This document shows, in pieces, positions 28,723 through 37,249 of a DNA stretch of 41,147 nucleotides. Location of the stretch: assembly GCA_013388515.1 (NCBI GenBank), contig JACAFC010000100.1, positions 1 through 41,147 on the forward strand. Direction: 5' to 3'. The stretch's first letter is position 1, and each line of letters starts with the position of its first letter. Source of the DNA: Ignavibacteriaceae bacterium (GTDB taxonomy: Bacteria > Bacteroidota > Ignavibacteria > Ignavibacteriales > Ignavibacteriaceae). The notes beneath the pieces are model-generated. The model saw nothing but the letters and a program-made list of their open reading frames with translations. It was not told the origin of the DNA and searched no databases. Made by a program: the position numbers and the translations under genes.

Positions 28723-29952
28723 ATGGTAGGAAAAGCAACAATTTTTGTAGTGGCCGGTTTTAGTTTACTATTTCTTGTAGTTGAATATAACATGGGAAAC
28801 ATTTCAACCAGGGCAGTTGAAAACTTTACGGAGTATTATCTGCAAAACCATTCTCGAGAAATAGCTGTGAGCGGAATTAATTTTGCTGCAAACAAAATCT
28901 TCTTGGACCCAACCTGGACTGCAGGATTTACTAACTATGAATTTAAAGAAAACCAAAAAGAAGGAATAATGAATGTAAAAGTTGAGGTGGTTGATGCAGT
29001 TAAAAATTACCGAAAGATCACCTCAACCGGAGAGTATCAAGGAGTAACATCAACTGTGGAAGTTATGCTAATACCAAGCAAATTCTCAAAGTTTGCATAT
29101 TATTCCGAGAGCGAAGGAATAAATATTTGGTGGATGAGCAAAGATACTGTTTGGGGTCCATTTCATACGCAAGATAAAATGAGAATAGACGGCAAGCCAA
29201 CTTTTTATGGCAAAGTAACAAATAAACTAGGGATTGAAAAAAAAGATAAATATTCAAAAGCAAATTTCTATGGAGGATATCAAACTGGTGTTGATTTAGC
29301 CATGCCGACAAATGAGTTGCCGGCAATAGAAGCTTTAGCAGCTAGCGGTGGAAAAACTATTACAGGAAAAGATACCGTATATCTAACATTTGTTTCTGAT
29401 TCAATTAAAGTTCGTTATACTTACAGCGGATCAACCTCAACTTATCTTACAAGTGCTTTTGCACCCAATGGAATTATTGTTGCAAAAGATGCTATCGTAA
29501 GATTAAAAGGGACAGTCAAAGGTCAATATACTGTAGTTTCGTCAAGCACTCTAAGCAGCAAGGGCGATATATACCTTGATGATGATATTCTTTGCAGCAG
29601 CAGTCCGCGAACAAATCAAAACACAACCGACATTTTAGGAATTGTAGCAAAAAATGATGTTATAATAACTGAAAACTCTGCAAACAATAATAACATAAAC
29701 ATCGATGCAAGTATTTACTGTGAAGCAGGAAGCTTTTTTGCCGAAAACCATAAAGATAGACCAGTGAGCGGTTCCATTAATTTGTGTGGCGGAATAACCC
29801 AAAAGACAAGAGGCGCAGTCGGTACATTTAGCGGAAGCACTATAAAATCTGGCTTTAGTAAAAATTATAGATATGATGACCGATTATTGTTAATGTCTCC
29901 GCCTGCATTTCCTGGTACAGGCGGATTTGAAATTGTTTCCTGGTACGAATAA
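28723..29952 (+). CDS. PilX/DUF4900-like surface protein (pilin-like protein 3)
   Basis: A 409-residue protein with one N-terminal hydrophobic segment (TIFVVAGFSLLFLVVEYNMG, about 6-25). A helical stem includes YYLQNHSREIAVSGINFAAN, and a long β-rich domain follows, resembling bacterial PilX/DUF4900 proteins. It has polar repetitive segments (TDILGIVAKNDVIITENSAN) and a conserved-looking C terminus, YDDRLLLMSPPAFPGTGGFE followed by IVSWYE. The 'GIVAKNDVIIT' and 'APNGIIVAKDAIVRLKGTVK' stretches look like stacked β-turns. It is the last gene of the three, and a terminator follows. The DUF4900 assignment is from memory of the family pattern, and the role as a surface or pilus-tip component is inferred. 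Confidence 0.6.
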   Translation: MVGKATIFVVAGFSLLFLVVEYNMGNISTRAVENFTEYYLQNHSREIAVSGINFAANKIFLDPTWTAGFTNYEFKENQKEGIMNVKVEVVDAVKNYRKITSTGEYQGVTSTVEVMLIPSKFSKFAYYSESEGINIWWMSKDTVWGPFHTQDKMRIDGKPTFYGKVTNKLGIEKKDKYSKANFYGGYQTGVDLAMPTNELPAIEALAASGGKTITGKDTVYLTFVSDSIKVRYTYSGSTSTYLTSAFAPNGIIVAKDAIVRLKGTVKGQYTVVSSSTLSSKGDIYLDDDILCSSSPRTNQNTTDILGIVAKNDVIITENSANNNNINIDASIYCEAGSFFAENHKDRPVSGSINLCGGITQKTRGAVGTFSGSTIKSGFSKNYRYDDRLLLMSPPAFPGTGGFEIVSWYE

Positions 29953-29975
29953 GTTTTAGCTAAATACCTTAAGGT

Positions 29976-30012
29976 AAAAATCCGATGTCTGTGTTCTTGA
30001 TATCGGATTTTT
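29976..30012 (+). terminator. Intrinsic terminator after the pilin-like operon
   Basis: AAAAATCCGAT and ATCGGATTTTT form an 11-base-pair stem with a 15-base loop; the distal arm ends in a T-run. The A-run on the proximal side makes it potentially bidirectional. Confidence 0.8.
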
Positions 30013-30080
30013 AATTTTAAACTATCGCTTCAAATATCTTTCAGATAAGATTATTATTTTTGCTTCAAGGAGAAACAATA

Positions 30081-31127
30081 ATGCAAAACTTTCTTAATCA
30101 ATCTTATTATGGAAATTCAGTTGCTGCATACTTAACAGCACTTGGAATATTTATAATTAGTATTCTGCTCATTAAAATTTTCAAGAAAATAATTCTTGGC
30201 CGCCTAAAAAAATGGGCAACAACTACTGAAACAACCCTTGATGATTATTTAGTTAGGGGAATTGAGAGAACGCTTATTCCGCTCTTATATTTTTTATCAC
30301 TTTATGCTGGAATTAAATCGCTAAACCTCGATAAGAAAATTGAAAAGTACTTTGATATTATTTCCATAATTATTTTCACTTTTTTCTTCCTCCGAGCAGT
30401 TTCATCAATAATAACGCACTTACTTAAAGCTTTTGTTGCAAAAAGAGGCGCCGATGAACAAAAACAAAAACAGCTTAAAGGCATTTCAAGCATTATCTCT
30501 TTTGTAATTTGGACGCTTGGATTTGTTTTTGCTCTAGATAATTTAGGTTTTAAAGTTTCAGCGGTTATAGCTGGCTTAGGTATTGGCGGTATAGCAATTG
30601 CCTTGGCTGCTCAAGCAATTTTGGGTGATTTGTTCAGCTACTTTGTTATTCTTTTTGACCGCCCATTTGAAATTGGCGACTTTATTTCCGTTGCAGATAA
30701 ATCTGGAAATATAGAACACATTGGAATCAAAACTACAAGAATTAGATCTTTAAGCGGAGAACAGCTAATTATTTCAAACACAGATTTGACCAATTCCAGA
30801 ATACATAACTTTAAAAGACTTGAAAAGCGCAGAGTAGTTTTTAAACTGGGAGTTGTTTATCAAACGAAGGCAGAACTTCTGAAAGAAATTCCTGAGATAG
30901 TGAAAAAAATTATTACAGAAGAACCAAAAACACAATTTGACAGGGGACATTTCGCCACATTCGGAGACTTCAGCTTAATTTTCGAGTTTGTTTACTTTAT
31001 TCTTGACCAGGAATATACGGAATATATGAAAACACAGCAGAACATTAACTTTAAGATTTATGAGGAGTTTGAGAAGCGAGGAATAAAGTTTGCCTACCCA
31101 ACACAAACTCTGTATATGAATAAATAA
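30081..31127 (+). CDS. MscS-family mechanosensitive ion channel
   Basis: A 348-residue small-conductance mechanosensitive channel that vents solutes on hypo-osmotic shock. Membrane segments lie near residues 13-33, 70-90, 97-115 and 140-155. The pore helix and following β-domain carry GLGIGGIAIALAAQAILGDL and FVILFDRPFEIGDFI, the family signature. The cytoplasmic α/β domain includes IKTTRIRSLSGEQLIISNTD. I chose the ATG at 30081 because AAGGAG stands 8 bases before it; a TTG 21 bases upstream is less likely. It follows the pilin-operon terminator and so has its own promoter. Confidence 0.93.
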   Translation: MQNFLNQSYYGNSVAAYLTALGIFIISILLIKIFKKIILGRLKKWATTTETTLDDYLVRGIERTLIPLLYFLSLYAGIKSLNLDKKIEKYFDIISIIIFTFFFLRAVSSIITHLLKAFVAKRGADEQKQKQLKGISSIISFVIWTLGFVFALDNLGFKVSAVIAGLGIGGIAIALAAQAILGDLFSYFVILFDRPFEIGDFISVADKSGNIEHIGIKTTRIRSLSGEQLIISNTDLTNSRIHNFKRLEKRRVVFKLGVVYQTKAELLKEIPEIVKKIITEEPKTQFDRGHFATFGDFSLIFEFVYFILDQEYTEYMKTQQNINFKIYEEFEKRGIKFAYPTQTLYMNK

Positions 31128-31215
31128 AAAAAATATACAACCGGGGAATTTCTTAAGGTTTATTGTTGTTAGCAAACTTTAGAAAGCAGCTTTAATAAAT
31201 CTTGGGAAAACACAT

Positions 31216-31668
31216 TTGAAAATTTATCAATTTAAAACCAGCCAATTTTTGCCAATTACTATCGAAAAAGCTTGGGAGTTCTTTTCTAATCCAAATAACT
31301 TGCCCAAAATAACTCCTCCCTGGCTAAACTTTAAAGTTACTTCTCAACCACAAAATAAAATGTACGCTGGAATGATTATTACTTATTTAGTTCGACCGAT
31401 GCTCAACATTCCAACAACATGGGTTACAGAAATTACTCATGTTAATGCACCGCACTATTTTGTTGACGAACAAAGATTTGGACCTTACAAGTTTTGGCAT
31501 CATCAGCACATTTTCCGGGAAGCAAACAATGGAATCGAGATGGAAGATATTGTGAGCTATGCTGTACCATTTGGGTTGGCAGGCTGGCTGCTTAATAAAA
31601 TACTAATTGAAAAAAAGATTATTGAAATCTTTTCTTTTAGAAGCAAAGCATTAGAAAAAATATTTTAG
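31216..31668 (+). CDS. SRPBCC-superfamily ligand-binding protein
   Basis: A 150-residue protein of the START/Bet v1-like fold. KTSQFLPITIEKAWEFFSNP near the N terminus and NLPKITPPWLNFKV are typical of the cyclase/dehydrase-like SRPBCC group, followed by FVDEQRFGPYKFWHHQHIF. It probably binds a hydrophobic ligand, and no catalytic residues can be assigned. The start is a TTG at 31216, with no in-frame ATG before the conserved region. The ligand and pathway are unknown. It converges on the DUF2461 gene, and an inverted repeat spans both ends. Confidence 0.75.
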   Translation: MKIYQFKTSQFLPITIEKAWEFFSNPNNLPKITPPWLNFKVTSQPQNKMYAGMIITYLVRPMLNIPTTWVTEITHVNAPHYFVDEQRFGPYKFWHHQHIFREANNGIEMEDIVSYAVPFGLAGWLLNKILIEKKIIEIFSFRSKALEKIF

Positions 31669-31754
31669 ATAATCATAAAATCTTTAGTACTGCCAAATGA
31701 TGAAATTTGTGTTCCGAAAGATTAATGGTTATAATTTTATAACGATTATCTAAA
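31664..31754. repeat. Inverted repeat covering both ends of a convergent gene pair
   Basis: TTTAGATAATC (31664-31674) and its complement GATTATCTAAA (31744-31754) contain the stop codons of the two converging genes. The arms continue inward with ATAAAAT and ATTTTAT after a 3-base offset. It may be a bidirectional terminator or a transcript-end stabiliser; the loop is about 50 bases. Confidence 0.5.
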
Positions 31755-32432
31755 CAATGGCATAACATCTGCCAGCCAATTGTGAATGGGTAACATTGCC
31801 TTAAAATGTTTGAAAGCAAAATCAATCACTGTATTCGGCTTTAACAAATTCATTTCTTTGCTTTCAATGTAGCTGTATAAACCGTTATGAAGCAGAAGTT
31901 CTGCATTTGGAGAATCATCATTAAATCCTTTGGGCAGCCGCTTATAATGCTTTCCGCCAATTTGATAACCCAATTTTTTCATTTTTTTTATTGCTGATGC
32001 AATTTGCTCTCCGGCAGCTTTATCAGTTAATGCTTCTCTATAAACTTTTAACATACTATCAGTAAAAATGTAGCTGCCGGCTCCAATAAAAAAATATTTT
32101 GGTTCAATATGAAAATAAAAACCAGTGCTTTCAAGTTTCTTATCATCCCCTTCCCAAAATAAAATACCAAGATTGGTTTTATATGGCAGCTTATCTTTAC
32201 TAAAGCGAACATCCCGGTGCAGGCGGAAAATTGATTTGTCCACTTTTGGAATTGCAATAATATTTGGCCGAATAGTCTGGAGTTTTCTTCCCATTTCAAT
32301 AACAAACTCCTGTGCCGGTTCAAGAAACATGCTTTTGTACTCATCTCTATGACTCTCAAACCACTCTCTGCTATTATTATGTGAAAGTTTGGCAATAAAT
32401 TCAGCGGTACATTTGGGAAAATTATTATTCAT
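31746..32432 (-). CDS. DUF2461 family protein
   Basis: A 228-residue protein of the DUF2461 (TIGR02453) family, which has no assigned function. FIAKLSHNNSREWFESHRDE and the strongly conserved IFRLHRDVRFSKDKLPYKTN identify it, followed by GFYFHIEPKYFFIGAG. The family is soluble and probably binds a ligand or nucleotide. I chose the ATG at 32432, with an AGAGG a few bases upstream, rather than a TTG two codons earlier. It is transcribed toward the SRPBCC gene. Confidence 0.9.
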   Translation of the reverse strand: MNNNFPKCTAEFIAKLSHNNSREWFESHRDEYKSMFLEPAQEFVIEMGRKLQTIRPNIIAIPKVDKSIFRLHRDVRFSKDKLPYKTNLGILFWEGDDKKLESTGFYFHIEPKYFFIGAGSYIFTDSMLKVYREALTDKAAGEQIASAIKKMKKLGYQIGGKHYKRLPKGFNDDSPNAELLLHNGLYSYIESKEMNLLKPNTVIDFAFKHFKAMLPIHNWLADVMPLFR

Positions 32433-32555
32433 TATCAAGCCTCTTTTGTTGAACTTGGTGTTGCATTAAAATACAGCTATAATTTAGTAAAATGGATTGT
32501 TAAATTATTAATTATCATTTTACATTGTTCTATCAAAATAAACAGAGGGAATAAA

Positions 32556-33062
32556 TTGAACGAAGCAGTGGGCATTATCGGTTTAATATTATCAATTGTG
32601 GGAGTAATAGGATGTATTATACCAGGTTTACCTGGACCGCCGCTTAACTTAGCCGCAATTATTATATTGAAGTTATTCTTTGGTGATAAGATCTCAACAT
32701 TTATGTTGATACTGTTTATAATTTTAGCTATTGCGGTTACTGTGCTTGATTATGCAATCCCTTTATTGGGAGGTAAGCTGTTTAAAGCTTCTAGAGCAGG
32801 AATATTCGGTTCAACAATTGGAATGGTGATAGGAATTTTTTTCTTTGCTCCATTCGGAATGTTTATAGGCTTAGTAGTTGGAGCTATAATTGGCGAGCTT
32901 ATTTCCGGCAAGACAAAAGTGCAAGCAGCTAAAGCTGGTGCTGGTATTTTTGTTTTAAGCATGGCTGCAATAGTGTTAAAGCTTGGAGTATCTTTAACCA
33001 TGTCATTTTATTTTTTATATAAACTAATCACAATTTCGGGTTCGCAATTCAAGTTCTTCTAA
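32556..33062 (+). CDS. DUF456 family membrane protein
   Basis: A 168-residue multi-pass membrane protein of the DUF456 family, function unknown. It has about five hydrophobic segments: GIIGLILSIVGVIGCIIPGL near the start, then ISTFMLILFIILAIAV, a Gly-rich pair around GSTIGMVIGIFFFAPFGMFI and GLVVGAIIGELISGK, and a C-terminal one. The Gly/Pro pattern GCIIPGLPGPPLN is diagnostic. The start is TTG at 32556 behind GAGGGA. A lipoprotein gene follows 30 bases downstream, so they may be co-transcribed. Confidence 0.85.
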   Translation: MNEAVGIIGLILSIVGVIGCIIPGLPGPPLNLAAIIILKLFFGDKISTFMLILFIILAIAVTVLDYAIPLLGGKLFKASRAGIFGSTIGMVIGIFFFAPFGMFIGLVVGAIIGELISGKTKVQAAKAGAGIFVLSMAAIVLKLGVSLTMSFYFLYKLITISGSQFKFF

Positions 33063-33092
33063 ATTTTGAATTTAAATCTTAAGAGGAAACAG

Positions 33093-33908
33093 ATGAAAAA
33101 AAATTTTAGTGTGTTCTTAATTTTTTTTGGAACAATTGGTTTTTTAAGCTGCGGCGAAGCTGATTATGAAAAAGCCAAAATTAAATTTGGAATTATGAAA
33201 TATGAAAAACAATCGGAGATTTGCGATTCAACCGGATGCGCAAAAATTGTATTGGAATATCCGGCTATTAAAACTTCGTTTAACAGTGCTGTAAAAGATA
33301 GTTTAGAGGCTTATATAATGAACACATTGCTCGAGAACTATTCACAGCAGCTAAAACTAAAATCACTTGATGAAATGGCAAAAGTATTTATGGCTGATTA
33401 TGTTGGCGCCAAAAAGGATTTTCCAGATTATACAATTCCATGGGAAATTAACAATACTATCTCAGTTATTTACAATTCCAACTCTATAGTGTCATTTCAG
33501 TCTGAGCTTTATCATTTCACTGGCGGGGCGCATGGTAATAGCGGAGTATACTTTTCCAATTTTAATTCACAAGATGGAAGTAAACTTTTGCTTTCGGATT
33601 TAATGAACTCTAATTACAAATCCGAGCTTAATAAAATCGCCGAGAAAATTTTTAGAAAGGAGAAGAAACTCGATCCATCTGCCAGTCTTGAAGCTGAGGG
33701 ATTTTGGTTTGCTGACAATAAATTTTCTTTGAATGAAAATTTTGGTATTAAAAACGATGGACTTGTGTTCTATTTTAATTTCTACGAAGTTGCACCCTAT
33801 GCAATGGGACCAACAGAAATCCGAATTCCATACTCCGAAATAAAATCGCTTATTAAACAAGAGGGATTATTAAACAAAGTACTTGATGAATTAACTATTA
33901 ACAACTAA
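33093..33908 (+). CDS. DUF3298-domain lipoprotein (RsiV-like fold)
   Basis: A 271-residue lipoprotein. The signal is KKNFSVFLIFFGTIGFLSCG with lipobox FLSC, so Cys would be lipidated and the protein membrane-anchored. The DUF3298/DUF4163 signature is clear in LYHFTGGAHGNSGVYFSNFN followed by DGSKLLLSDLM, with PYAMGPTEIRIPYSEI near the end. Domains of this kind occur in RsiV and in PdaC-like cell-wall proteins and are thought to bind glycans or lysozyme. The binding role here is inferred. I chose the ATG at 33093 (SD AGAGG) over an earlier in-frame ATG that would precede the signal with a basic extension. Confidence 0.88.
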   Translation: MKKNFSVFLIFFGTIGFLSCGEADYEKAKIKFGIMKYEKQSEICDSTGCAKIVLEYPAIKTSFNSAVKDSLEAYIMNTLLENYSQQLKLKSLDEMAKVFMADYVGAKKDFPDYTIPWEINNTISVIYNSNSIVSFQSELYHFTGGAHGNSGVYFSNFNSQDGSKLLLSDLMNSNYKSELNKIAEKIFRKEKKLDPSASLEAEGFWFADNKFSLNENFGIKNDGLVFYFNFYEVAPYAMGPTEIRIPYSEIKSLIKQEGLLNKVLDELTINN

Positions 33909-33923
33909 TTAAAGGAACTTAAC

Positions 33924-34088
33924 ATGGCCGAAAAAAAAATAGAAGTTGCAGGTATAATGGGACCAGTTTGGGCAATTGGATGGTTGTTTACAATTGGATT
34001 TTTAAAACTTGGGTTTTTAAATGGTTTGCTGGCAATATTACTTTGGCCATATTACTTAGGTAATTATTTCAGCAAGTTTATTTCTTGA
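33924..34088 (+). CDS. Small (54 aa) two-segment membrane protein
   Basis: A short gene: MAEKKIEVAGIMGPVWAIGW then LFTIGFLKLGFLNGLLAILL and WPYYLGNYFSKFIS. Two hydrophobic segments (about residues 11-26 and 31-47) are joined by a short turn with one Lys. A clear SD (AAGGAA, 7 bases before the ATG) and a position 15 bases after the lipoprotein stop support expression. The 'LLALLLWPYYLG' type ending recurs in small membrane proteins of several phyla whose function is unknown. I assign no function. Confidence 0.75.
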   Translation: MAEKKIEVAGIMGPVWAIGWLFTIGFLKLGFLNGLLAILLWPYYLGNYFSKFIS

Positions 34089-34419
34089 TATCAGAATTTT
34101 AAAGTGAAATACTAAGTGATTTAAATTTAAATAAATAATCCATTCACCCATAAAAACACTTCTTGGATGGCCAGGTTAGATGAACTATTAGCAAGGCGGC
34201 ATTTTACATGATGGTTGAAAAATCGCGGCCAATAAGCGCGAATGCAATAGTTTGAGTGCGCAAAGATAAAACCAAACTTAGAAGCAGAGTTTCAAAAGTA
34301 CACTGTTCTGGGGCTGCTGTTATTGTTGTTAAGATATTCTAAGAGTTTTGATAACAAGTACTAATTTTTATTAAAGAATTCTATTCAACGGGTTTGTTAT
34401 ATTCAATAAAAATAAATTT
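34089..34419. other. Spacer with no recognised feature
   Basis: These 331 bases hold no gene I can support. The middle (about 34160-34330) is less AT-rich than the flanks (for example gcaaggcggcatttta and aatcgcggccaataagcgcg), which might be a decayed gene or a transferred scrap, but no frame stays open long. The AT-rich end before 34420 probably holds the promoter of the next gene. Confidence 0.4.
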
Positions 34420-36324
34420 ATGAAAACAATTTTTAACATCGCCGCACTCTTGTTAATCATTTTAGCATTTCAGACGACTAAAGCATGGGTTTATCCGGAA
34501 CATAGAGACATAATGCTGCGTGCTATTCAGAAACTTGAACCCAAGCATAGAGACGTTCTAAGTAAGCTTTGGAATGCAGCAAGGATAGGATATGAATCCA
34601 AATTAACTAAAGATGTAATTGATACCTCGCAAAGTACGATTATCTCTCAACTTGATTATGCCTCCTGGCCGGCAATTGGAGGAGACCACTCCACTTCTGC
34701 AAAAGAAATGCTTCATAATATTTTTACAACTGATTGGTTATTAGAAGTTGCGCGTATTAACGCTCAACTAAAGATAGATTTGGCTAAAGCGGCAGACAGA
34801 GAGGAGCGTGTCAACGCACTTCGAAATTCGGATATTTTATTGCAGAGGGCAGATCCAAATTATGCTACAAGAGCTGGGCATAACAACGTTCACTTTCTTC
34901 TTTCGCTTAAAACAGTTAAAGAAACATCTATTAAATATGGATTTGAATGCGTTAAGGAAGGCGCCGAATTAAATGCGTTGGGAGTTTTTGTTTGGTATCA
35001 TTATAGCGCGCTGCTAAAAGCTACAAGATACAGTACCGAGCAGTTAACTCCTGAAAAGCGATCCGAACTGATACTTGCATTGCTTGCTGATGAGGCATTT
35101 GCATTACATTTCTTGGAAGATGTTTTTGCTGCGGGGCATACGGCCGGTACTTGGGGAGATGCTTCTCAAAAAAAAGGTACGCATGACTATTACAACGAGC
35201 ATGGTTTGAAAATAAGTACCTGGGAGGGACAAAATCTGGTATTAACTGGTGATGCCTGGATGAGGCCGCAAGATGCTGAAAATGCTGCAAATGTTGTTAG
35301 GATAAGTATTGAGCAGGTCTTAGATGCAGCAATGGGAAAAGAGACGGCCATGGTTTTTAGCAATGAGGAAAAAATTTTTTCAGCAGACAATTTTGATGTT
35401 GGATTTCATGACTACATGCCAGCACGCACGCTTGATCCGAATATTGGAAATCTTATTTTTCCAATTTTTAACAAAACCCCAATTCCTGGACTAGAACATG
35501 GTTTAGGTGAATTGCCCAGATTCAGAGCTGAAATTGGTATGTTCGTAGGCTTTGTGCCAGCCCTGCGAGCAGCTTTGGTTGCTGGTGGATTTGGCAAAGA
35601 TCAAAGAACTACAGGCTTTATAGGAAGCCTCGAGTCATCAGTTCGCTTTGGTGCCGGGCTCGATGGTGTGCTAAATGAATCTGGAGATGGACTTGCATTC
35701 CTTGAAATTGGTTGGAGGCAGGATGGTTCATCTTCTTCAGGCTTTGTAGATTTTCCCGGTACCGAATCCTATGGCAATTTATTGGCGGCAATACCTGGAA
35801 GATCAGCATTTAGTGCAAGACTTCGATTGCCGTTTTATCTGGTTCCCGGAGATCTTCTAGTCGCTGCACCGATTTTATTTCTTGTATCACAGGAGACGTT
35901 AATCAAAATGGGAGCAACCGCTGTTAACGGTGGGCTGATTCCTTGGCAAGCTGGATTAGCAACATCGCTCGGTAGGTTTCAATTTGTTCTTGGAAGAGAA
36001 GTAGGTATTTACCTTTTTGGCCGATCTAAAGTTAGAGATGCCCTTTTTAACATTTCTGAAGATGAAAATGGAATACCATCACTATTTGTTCTTTCTTATC
36101 GTTCTACTCAGATAGAGTTTCCGATTGTAGAGTACAGACCCTTTAGAGCTTTTGAAATGGAACAACGATCTTCTCTTTTTATTCAATTATATGGGGGAAT
36201 AGACATTCCGCATAATGTTGATAACATAACAGACGCTAATAAATCAACTACTTTTGTTCCTGCTCTAAAACCAGTTTGGTATTTCGGAGCAAGAGTTATT
36301 TTTGATTGGAGACATTATTTTTAA
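34420..36324 (+). CDS. Zinc-phospholipase-C-like protein with putative C-terminal outer-membrane barrel
   Basis: A 634-residue exported protein. After a signal peptide (cleavage predicted after Ala22), the mature protein would begin with Trp23 and has His28. Possible metal ligands are Asp89/His90 (GGDHS), His154/His158 (GHNNVHF), His230, Asp234 and His240 (ALHFLEDVFAAGHTAG) and His255 (GTHDYY). The H-x3-D-x5-H spacing and the N-terminal Trp/His match bacterial zinc-dependent phospholipase C / S1-P1 nuclease enzymes. From about residue 380 the sequence becomes β-rich with alternating hydrophobics (RSAFSARLRLPFYLVPGDLL) and ends ARVIFDWRHYF, with the terminal Phe of outer-membrane barrels. Substrate is unknown; the barrel is inferred. 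The ATG at 34420 directly precedes the signal peptide. Confidence 0.7.
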   Translation: MKTIFNIAALLLIILAFQTTKAWVYPEHRDIMLRAIQKLEPKHRDVLSKLWNAARIGYESKLTKDVIDTSQSTIISQLDYASWPAIGGDHSTSAKEMLHNIFTTDWLLEVARINAQLKIDLAKAADREERVNALRNSDILLQRADPNYATRAGHNNVHFLLSLKTVKETSIKYGFECVKEGAELNALGVFVWYHYSALLKATRYSTEQLTPEKRSELILALLADEAFALHFLEDVFAAGHTAGTWGDASQKKGTHDYYNEHGLKISTWEGQNLVLTGDAWMRPQDAENAANVVRISIEQVLDAAMGKETAMVFSNEEKIFSADNFDVGFHDYMPARTLDPNIGNLIFPIFNKTPIPGLEHGLGELPRFRAEIGMFVGFVPALRAALVAGGFGKDQRTTGFIGSLESSVRFGAGLDGVLNESGDGLAFLEIGWRQDGSSSSGFVDFPGTESYGNLLAAIPGRSAFSARLRLPFYLVPGDLLVAAPILFLVSQETLIKMGATAVNGGLIPWQAGLATSLGRFQFVLGREVGIYLFGRSKVRDALFNISEDENGIPSLFVLSYRSTQIEFPIVEYRPFRAFEMEQRSSLFIQLYGGIDIPHNVDNITDANKSTTFVPALKPVWYFGARVIFDWRHYF

Positions 36325-36358
36325 TATAGGCGTTAAAAAATAATCTATTAAAACTTAT

Positions 36359-37102
36359 ATGATAACATGTAAAAACTGCGGCTATTTTTTCGAAGGCAAC
36401 TATTGCAACAAGTGCGGGCAAACTGCCGATACTGAGAGATTAAACTTTAATCTTTTGCTTAAGCATTTGCATAAAAATTTTATTAAGTACTTTCAAAAAG
36501 GTATTATTTATTCGTCCACACAACTATTTAAGAGGCCTGGCCACACTATCAGAGAATACATGGAGGGAAAAAGAATCAAACATGTTGATCCAATAGCTCT
36601 GTTGATAGCCCTAGCAACGTTGTATGGTGTTTTATATCATACTTTTGGAATAAATCTGCTTTCTGGAATTTCAAACCTAGGTCTTAGAAAAGAACTAGAT
36701 TTTAAAGCAGTAAACAATTGGATTTCGGACCACTATGCTTTGTTAACGTTTTTGATGGTTCCGGTTTATTCAATTAGCTCGTTCACAGTTTTTAAAAAGC
36801 AAGGTTATAATTTTGTTGAGCATATATTTTTAAATACTTTTTTAGCTAATCAAAGATTACTATTAAGAATTTTAACTTTTCCAGCGCTTGCAGCCTTAAA
36901 CGGTACCGAAGAGATTTTTATACTTAGCGATCTGTTGATATTCCTGGACGTCGCATTAATGATGTGGAGCTATACGCAGTTCTTTAATAAAATATCAAAA
37001 ATTCGAGCAGCATCACTTTCTGTTTTAAGCTACGCAATATTTTTCATATTTCTATTGATTATAATTTTAGTTCTTTTGAAAACTTATGAGCTGTTTGGTT
37101 AA
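36359..37102 (+). CDS. DUF3667 family membrane protein with N-terminal zinc ribbon
   Basis: A 247-residue protein. The N terminus has a Cys4 zinc ribbon (C4-x2-C7 and C16-x2-C19 in CKNCGYFFEGNYCNKCGQ). The DUF3667 hallmark follows: KGIIYSSTQLFKRPGHTIRE and YMEGKRIKHVDPIALLIAL. About five membrane segments follow. The family is frequent in Bacteroidota and its function is unknown. It begins 34 bases after the PLC-like gene and could share its transcript. Confidence 0.88.
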   Translation: MITCKNCGYFFEGNYCNKCGQTADTERLNFNLLLKHLHKNFIKYFQKGIIYSSTQLFKRPGHTIREYMEGKRIKHVDPIALLIALATLYGVLYHTFGINLLSGISNLGLRKELDFKAVNNWISDHYALLTFLMVPVYSISSFTVFKKQGYNFVEHIFLNTFLANQRLLLRILTFPALAALNGTEEIFILSDLLIFLDVALMMWSYTQFFNKISKIRAASLSVLSYAIFFIFLLIIILVLLKTYELFG

Positions 37103-37249
37103 TAGAATATTGGAAAACTTGAATGAATAAGATCCGCTTTTAAATAATAAAAGAAATTTTTATTCCTCGGTTACCCTCTATTTTGTAATTTGCACAACTC
37201 TTTAAAAACAACCAGCGCATTATTATGAATCAAACGTAAATGATTTAGC

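Noticed and set aside
34160-34330. Less AT-rich patch as an unannotated gene or RNA
   Set aside because: No frame stays open for a useful length and no recognisable RNA fold or motif was seen.
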